This document shows positions 53,481 through 57,852 of a stretch of DNA of 57,852 nucleotides, piece by piece; positions within the stretch are counted from its first letter, which is position 1, and each line of letters opens with the position of its first letter. The notes below the pieces were generated by a model. It ran no database searches, had not been told where the DNA came from, and saw only the letters and a list, made by a program, of their open reading frames with translations. This DNA comes from Oscillospiraceae bacterium Zagget12 (GTDB lineage: Bacteria > Bacillota > Clostridia > UBA1381), in contig MSHM01000020.1 in the NCBI GenBank assembly GCA_001941225.1, forward strand, positions 1,768-59,619, written 5' to 3'. Both the position numbers and the translations under genes were made by a program.

Positions 53481-54854
53481 ATGAAGGACAAAATTGTACC
53501 CGTTGAGATAACGTCGGAAATGCTTAATATGCTTGAAATCTGTAAAAAGAATAAGCAAATCGATCCCGAATTATACACAAAATATGATGTAAAAAGGGGG
53601 TTGAGAGATATAAACGGTAAAGGTGTCCTCGCGGGACTTACCGAGATAGGCGAAATTCACGCCTATGATACACTGCCGGACGGAACATCACAGCCGTGCG
53701 ACGGAAAGCTGTATTATCACGGCTATAATGTGGAGGACCTTATCAAAGGATTTATAAACGATAAGCGTTTCGGCTTTGAGGAGGTTACATATTTGCTGAT
53801 GTTCGGCGAGCTGCCGAATAGAAAACAGCTTGACATATTCAATTCCACGCTTGCGCGATTGAGGACAATCCCGCCGTCATTTGTGCGCGATATTATAATG
53901 CAGGCGCCCAGCAAGGATATGATGAACGCCCTTTCAAGGAGCGTGCTGACGCTGTATGCGTATGATGAAAAGGCTGATGATATTTCTCTGCCGAATGTGT
54001 TAAGACAGTGCCTACAGCTTATAGCGCAGTTCCCGATGCTGGCGGTATACGGGTATCAGGCGTTTAAGTATTATCACGAAAATGACAGCTTTATTGTTCA
54101 CGCGCCCAAGCCCGAGCTGAGTACGGCGGAGAATATACTGCATATGCTCCGCAGTGACAGTCAATATACGCCGCTTGAGGCGAAAATACTCGACCTTGCG
54201 CTTATACTTCACGCGGAGCACGGCGGCGGCAACAACTCGACCTTTACCACTCACGTAGTCACCTCCACCGGCACGGACACGTATTCAACGGTTGCGGCAT
54301 CGCTCGGCGCGCTTAAGGGACCCAAACACGGCGGAGCGAATATCAAGGTTACGCAAATGTTTGAGGATATGAAAAAGAATATCAAAAACTGGAATGATGA
54401 TAAGGAAGTCGAACAGTATCTTTCGGATTTGCTGAATAAAAAGGCGTTTGACAAGGCGGGACTTATATACGGAATGGGTCACGCGGTTTACTCGCTGTCC
54501 GACCCGAGAGCGAATGTGTTTAAGGCGTTTGTCGAGAGCCTGTCCAAGGAGAAGGGCAGGGAGGATGAATTTAACCTTTATTCCAAGGTGGAAAAGCTCG
54601 CGCCGCAGGTTATCGCGAGCAAGAGGAAGATGTATAAGGGCGTAAGCACGAATGTGGATTTTTATTCCGGATTTGTTTACAGTATGCTTGATTTGCCGAT
54701 GGAGCTGTACACGCCGATGTTCGCAATAGCGAGAATATCCGGTTGGTCGGCGCACAGAATTGAGGAATTGGTAAATCCGGGCAAGATTATACGTCCGGCA
54801 TATAAGAGCGTGGCGGAACATAAAATGTATGTGCCGCTTGACGAAAGAGAATAA
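53481..54854 (+). CDS. Citrate/2-methylcitrate synthase
   Basis: Condenses acetyl-CoA and oxaloacetate. A 457-residue protein, long for the family because of an N-terminal extension of about 60 residues. Active-site parts are LHAEHGGGNNSTFTTHVV, KGPKHGGANIKV, YGMGHAVYSLSDPRA and the C-terminal arginine regions GWSAHRIEE and IIRPAYK. ACGGAGG precedes the ATG. It is monocistronic, with a terminator downstream, and in anaerobes usually feeds 2-oxoglutarate/glutamate synthesis. Methylcitrate synthase is the alternative. Confidence 0.93.
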   Translation: MKDKIVPVEITSEMLNMLEICKKNKQIDPELYTKYDVKRGLRDINGKGVLAGLTEIGEIHAYDTLPDGTSQPCDGKLYYHGYNVEDLIKGFINDKRFGFEEVTYLLMFGELPNRKQLDIFNSTLARLRTIPPSFVRDIIMQAPSKDMMNALSRSVLTLYAYDEKADDISLPNVLRQCLQLIAQFPMLAVYGYQAFKYYHENDSFIVHAPKPELSTAENILHMLRSDSQYTPLEAKILDLALILHAEHGGGNNSTFTTHVVTSTGTDTYSTVAASLGALKGPKHGGANIKVTQMFEDMKKNIKNWNDDKEVEQYLSDLLNKKAFDKAGLIYGMGHAVYSLSDPRANVFKAFVESLSKEKGREDEFNLYSKVEKLAPQVIASKRKMYKGVSTNVDFYSGFVYSMLDLPMELYTPMFAIARISGWSAHRIEELVNPGKIIRPAYKSVAEHKMYVPLDERE

Positions 54855-54879
54855 AATTGGCAGTTATACCGAATAACTC

Positions 54880-54909
54880 GGGGCGGACCTTTATGGGTTC
54901 GCCCTTTTT
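54880..54909 (+). terminator. Terminator of citrate synthase
   Basis: GGGCGGACC (54881-54889) pairs with GGGTTCGCCC (54895-54904, one G-U), followed by five Ts. Confidence 0.8.
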
Positions 54910-55026
54910 GCGCGGTGAGCCGCGTAAAAACAAACAAAAATGATATATAAAAAACCCGTAAATAGGACAGTTTTTGTGCAAAAAGGAAGAATTAATAATA
55001 AAATGATACAAATTTAACAAATCCTC

Positions 55027-55081
55027 TTGTATAATTTAAACTTTTGAGGTAAAATATATATAAGCGGGTATGTAAATACCC
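55027..55081 (+). promoter_or_regulatory. GAPDH promoter and short leader hairpin
   Basis: TTGTAT (55027-55032), 17 nt, TAAAAT (55050-55055). The leader contains GGGTAT-GTAA-ATACCC (55066-55081), a 6-bp stem near the expected 5' end. Nothing else is seen in 54910-55026. Confidence 0.6.
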
Positions 55082-55125
55082 ATATCAAACATAAAAAATA
55101 TATATTTTTTAGGAGGAATTTAAAA

Positions 55126-56139
55126 ATGGCAGTTAAAGTTGCGATTAACGGATTCGGACGTATTGGACGTTTGGCATTCAGACAGATGTTTGGCGCAGAG
55201 GGTTACGAAGTTGTTGCTATCAACGACCTTACAAGCCCGAAGATGCTTGCTCATCTTTTGAAGTATGATTCATCACAGGGTAAGTATGAAAAAGCCGACA
55301 AGGTAACGGCAGGCGAGGATTCAATCACGGTTGACGGAAAGGAAATCAAAATCTACGCTTTCCCGGACGCTAATAATTGTCCTTGGGGCGAGCTTGATGT
55401 AGACGTTGTTCTTGAATGCTCGGGATTCTATACATCAAAGGCAAAGGCTCAGGCTCACATCAACGCGGGCGCTAAGAAGGTTGTTATTTCAGCTCCGGCA
55501 GGAAACGATCTTCCGACAATAGTTTACAACGTAAACCACAATACATTAAAGGCTGAGGATACAATCATTTCAGCTGCATCATGTACAACAAACTGCTTGG
55601 CTCCTATGGCTGACGCGCTTAACAAGTACGCTCCGATTCAGTCGGGTATTATGTGCACAATTCACGCTTACACAGGCGACCAGATGACTCTTGACGGTCC
55701 TCAGAGAAAGGGCGATTTAAGACGTTCAAGAGCTGCCGCTGTAAACATTGTTCCTAACTCAACAGGCGCTGCAAAGGCTATCGGTCTTGTTATTCCGGAG
55801 CTTAACGGTAAGCTTATCGGCTCGGCTCAGAGAGTTCCGGCTCCGACAGGTTCAACAACTATTCTTACAGCTGTTGTTAAGGGTGATGTAACGGTTGACG
55901 GTATCAACGCTGCAATGAAGGCTGCGTCAAACGAGTCATTCGGATACAACACAGACGAAATTGTTTCATCTGATATAGTAGGTATGAGATACGGTTCATT
56001 GTTCGATTCAACTCAGACAATGGTAGCTGAAATTGGCGACGGCTTGTATGAGGTACAGGTTGTTTCATGGTATGATAACGAAAATTCATACACATCACAG
56101 ATGGTTAGAACAATTAAGTATTTCGCAGAATTGGCGTAA
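55126..56139 (+). CDS. gap: Glyceraldehyde-3-phosphate dehydrogenase (type I)
   Basis: A glycolytic enzyme converting GAP to 1,3-bisphosphoglycerate with NAD and phosphate. It has 337 residues. NAD-binding [15 protein letters not shown], the catalytic cysteine in [12 protein letters not shown], the active-site histidine in [11 protein letters not shown] and C-terminal [17 protein letters not shown] are present. The NAD-discriminating aspartate is in VVAINDLT, at the strand end. AGGAGG precedes the ATG. Codon choice (GCT, ACA, TCA) marks high expression. A strong terminator follows; no pgk or tpi is adjacent. Confidence 0.97.
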   Translation: MAVKVAINGFGRIGRLAFRQMFGAEGYEVVAINDLTSPKMLAHLLKYDSSQGKYEKADKVTAGEDSITVDGKEIKIYAFPDANNCPWGELDVDVVLECSGFYTSKAKAQAHINAGAKKVVISAPAGNDLPTIVYNVNHNTLKAEDTIISAASCTTNCLAPMADALNKYAPIQSGIMCTIHAYTGDQMTLDGPQRKGDLRRSRAAAVNIVPNSTGAAKAIGLVIPELNGKLIGSAQRVPAPTGSTTILTAVVKGDVTVDGINAAMKAASNESFGYNTDEIVSSDIVGMRYGSLFDSTQTMVAEIGDGLYEVQVVSWYDNENSYTSQMVRTIKYFAELA

Positions 56140-56146
56140 GCTGAAT

Positions 56147-56174
56147 AAAAAGGGACTTTGCAGTCCCTTTTTTT
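56147..56174 (+). terminator. Terminator of gap
   Basis: AAAAAGGGACT-TTGC-AGTCCCTTTTTTT, perfect stem with a T tract. Confidence 0.92.
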
Positions 56175-56242
56175 GTTTGGTTTGAAAATTCTTTGTATAT
56201 TGCGTGTTTTGCGCGCGGGACGATACCCTTGTACAGCGCCGC

Positions 56243-56737
56243 TTAAATAAAAGTATTCAAAAATTCAATGAAATCGTTTTCGGTTTCTTCGAGAGGTTTA
56301 TCGTTATCGTAATACAGGTCATAGCCGTATTGTTCCACTTCATCGTCCGAGGCGTTGCCCCAGCTTTCCTGACCCGCGCGCCGTATAAGCAGCGTGCGGC
56401 ATTTTGTTTTTATTGAGTGCTTGAGCTTATCTATTTCGCTGCCCTCGCGGATATGAACAAACATCAGCTGTTCCTCGCTTTGCATAAATTGTTCGTACTG
56501 CTCAAGCAGATATTGCGTAGGCAGGTCGTTGTATTCAATAAATACCTTTTTTAAATCGGAGAGGAATTTTCTTGATTTGCTGTCCTTTTCACCGTTCCAG
56601 CCGTGTTTTTTTGCAATTTCCTTAATAGGCGTTATAGCCGACACGTTTCGTACCTTGTAATGCTTTGCCGCTATGTCGCATAGCGTGTCCTTGCCCGCGC
56701 CGCCTTTTCCGTTTATTATAATTACTGTTTTTTCCAT
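56243..56737 (-). CDS. P-loop nucleoside/nucleotide kinase-like protein
   Basis: A 164-residue protein. The P-loop INGKGGAGKDTLCD near the N-terminus (GxxGxGKDT) resembles phage-type deoxynucleoside monophosphate kinases and adenylate-kinase-like proteins. A mid-protein MFVHIREGSEIDKLK block and RTLLIRRAG contribute likely phosphate-binding arginines. The substrate is not determinable. ATG 56737 has GGAGA upstream. The next minus-strand gene upstream is also a small P-loop protein, 33 bp away. Confidence 0.75.
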   Translation of the reverse strand: MEKTVIIINGKGGAGKDTLCDIAAKHYKVRNVSAITPIKEIAKKHGWNGEKDSKSRKFLSDLKKVFIEYNDLPTQYLLEQYEQFMQSEEQLMFVHIREGSEIDKLKHSIKTKCRTLLIRRAGQESWGNASDDEVEQYGYDLYYDNDKPLEETENDFIEFLNTFI

Positions 56738-56770
56738 AATTTTCTCCTTTTGGTGCTTAACAAAACTAAA

Positions 56771-57100
56771 TTAAGTGAACCCCCAATCTATTCTGATGAC
56801 GTGGCAAGAAACCGACCTCAGCCATTTTTCAACCATATCTTTACCGAAATTTCCTTTTACCGATGCCAAAACAAAGGAATCGTTTTTTGAGGTTATGTCC
56901 GACAAAATAGATTTCACTTCCTCAAAGGAGCGTGGGTTTGCATACAGATAATCAGGGTCATTTTTAGGAAAATATATATCCTCAATATCAATAAACCGAT
57001 AGTTCAGTTCTTTGGCAAGAGCCCTGCCCAATGTGCTTTTACCTGCACCATTCAAACCGCAAATAAGAATGATATTCTTCGTCATAATATATCGGTTCAT
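56771..57100 (-). CDS. Short P-loop kinase-like protein, probably truncated
   Basis: A 109-residue protein. ICGLNGAGKSTLGRALAKEL is a Walker A segment of the shikimate-kinase/AAA kinase type, followed by IDIEDIYFP. Relatives are about 170 residues with a lid helix and arginines; here the sequence ends at RIDWGFT after a part that no longer resembles them (KWLRSVSCHV). It therefore looks shortened by a frameshift or deletion. The start at 57100 overlaps the stop of the preceding gene (ATGA); ATG 57085 is the alternative. Confidence 0.6.
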   Translation of the reverse strand: MNRYIMTKNIILICGLNGAGKSTLGRALAKELNYRFIDIEDIYFPKNDPDYLYANPRSFEEVKSILSDITSKNDSFVLASVKGNFGKDMVEKWLRSVSCHVIRIDWGFT

Positions 57101-57597
57101 TTATTCCATTCTATAGTTTGTATTGTTTTCAATAATTTATCAAATTGATTTTTATCAACATTGATTTCCGATAAAGAATGCTGCACGCCTTCCTTACTTA
57201 TATTTATCTCCCATCTACATTCTTTCTTGTAATAATATTTCCAAACAATTCCGTTTGTGTAAATAAGATGATTATGGTCTTCCTTTTGTCCATCTATTTG
57301 CAATGTATCATATAATGAAGTGCCTGCACTCTTAACTTCAATAAATCCATATACATGACCTGAGTCTTTCGCCTTAAAAATGAAATCGGTTGAGAGAATA
57401 GCTATATCGGATATACCACCTTTGGTTAATAATCTACTATCCTGTTTTTTCCATACTCTATCAATGGCAACAAGAGCATAATTTTCTGTATCTATATATT
57501 TATCAAGTAAATTATATACCAATATTTCTATACCGGTTTCAATCGGGCATTTTATAATCACATCGTTTATTTTCTGCTGGTAATACAAATAATCCAT
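57097..57597 (-). CDS. Protein with restriction-nuclease-like (PD-(D/E)XK) features
   Basis: A 166-residue cytosolic protein. GGISDIAIL followed 30 residues later by VYGFIEVKSAG fits the D...ExK pattern of PD-(D/E)XK domains, as in the N-terminal nuclease of type I restriction HsdR. It has no helicase part and no methylase gene beside it, so a restriction role is not shown. AGGAGG precedes ATG 57597. It overlaps the short kinase gene by 4 nt. Bases 57598-57852 upstream are AT-rich; a weak TTGCTA-N17-TAAAAT promoter-like pair near 57770-57800 is all I see there. Confidence 0.6.
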   Translation of the reverse strand: MDYLYYQQKINDVIIKCPIETGIEILVYNLLDKYIDTENYALVAIDRVWKKQDSRLLTKGGISDIAILSTDFIFKAKDSGHVYGFIEVKSAGTSLYDTLQIDGQKEDHNHLIYTNGIVWKYYYKKECRWEINISKEGVQHSLSEINVDKNQFDKLLKTIQTIEWNK

Positions 57598-57852
57598 TAA
57601 AATTCCTCCTCATTTGCAATTTCAATATATATATTTCTTGGTCGACTTTCTTGCCAGCTGTCCGGTATCGTCCGCAGTAACATCATTTCCAATGAACGTT
57701 TAATAATACCATACAAATTTCTATTAAAGTTCATAGGGTACGCCGTTATTTTTGAGCTAATCTCATTTTATCATAACCTTGCCGGAATAGCAATCTAATC
57801 TTCTAAAAGTTTACAATCAAAATTGTGGGTTTACAATAGATGTGTTACACCA

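Overview
The window looks like a chromosome segment of an anaerobic Gram-positive bacterium of the class Clostridia, probably from the gut. The evidence is S-layer-homology (SLH) anchored surface proteins, cohesin/dockerin-like modules, a de novo tetrapyrrole/cobalamin operon under a B12 riboswitch, sigma-A type promoters (TTGACA-N17-TATAAT-like) and GGAGG ribosome binding sites. I cannot name a genus.

Layout. Bases 1-130 hold the 3' end of a tRNA (probably Gln) and a complete tRNA-Ala(CGC). Bases 131-3272 are a small accessory patch of decayed and live toxin-antitoxin genes: a Fic/VbhA relic without its catalytic core, a HEPN-domain relic, and an intact AbiEi/AbiEii pair. The patch is closed by a degenerate second copy of the tRNA-Ala 5' half. 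Bases 3300-17480 carry the most striking locus. Two consensus promoters, the second running straight into a (CAGA)n microsatellite, precede a 3958-residue exported protein with a C-terminal dockerin-like module. Its stop codon overlaps the start of a cohesin-like/SLH protein. I read the pair as a self-contained surface display system: a giant effector or adhesin and its own cell-wall anchor.

Bases 17521-22781 are a minus-strand operon (small helical protein, exported flavodoxin, exported stalk/flavodoxin/aldo-keto reductase fusion, L-rhamnose isomerase) with a divergent LysR regulator. Bases 22858-25860 are a plus-strand operon (metallo-beta-lactamase-fold hydrolase, ATC-hydrolase-like protein, membrane protein, membrane-tethered methyltransferase) with a palindrome just downstream of its promoter. 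Bases 25897-33307 hold a coiled-coil protein, a GH27 alpha-galactosidase, a repeat-rich spacer, a PHP phosphoesterase, a LOG-family hydrolase, an SGNH-like protein and a multidomain lipoprotein broken by a +1 frameshift.

Bases 33316-42778 are a compact 11-gene minus-strand operon, cbiM-cbiN-cbiQ-cbiO-cbiL-hemA-hemC-cobA/hemD-hemB-cysG(N)-cbiK, headed by a cobalamin riboswitch with its own terminator. It supplies cobalt and makes precorrin-2, sirohydrochlorin and cobalt-factor intermediates. The missing step, hemL, lies divergently beside it. An 11-mer, TTTAGTGTCCC, recurs seven times inside the hem genes in different frames and both orientations. Bases 44189-47200 hold a radical SAM protein, a HIRAN-like protein, a pilin-like membrane protein and a cluster of palindromic intergenic repeats. 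Then come an RNase HI, a major SLH S-layer protein with a structured leader, a TatD/FTHF-cycloligase/DJ-1 operon, citrate synthase and GAPDH. The last 1.6 kb hold two P-loop kinases (one short) and a nuclease-fold-like protein.
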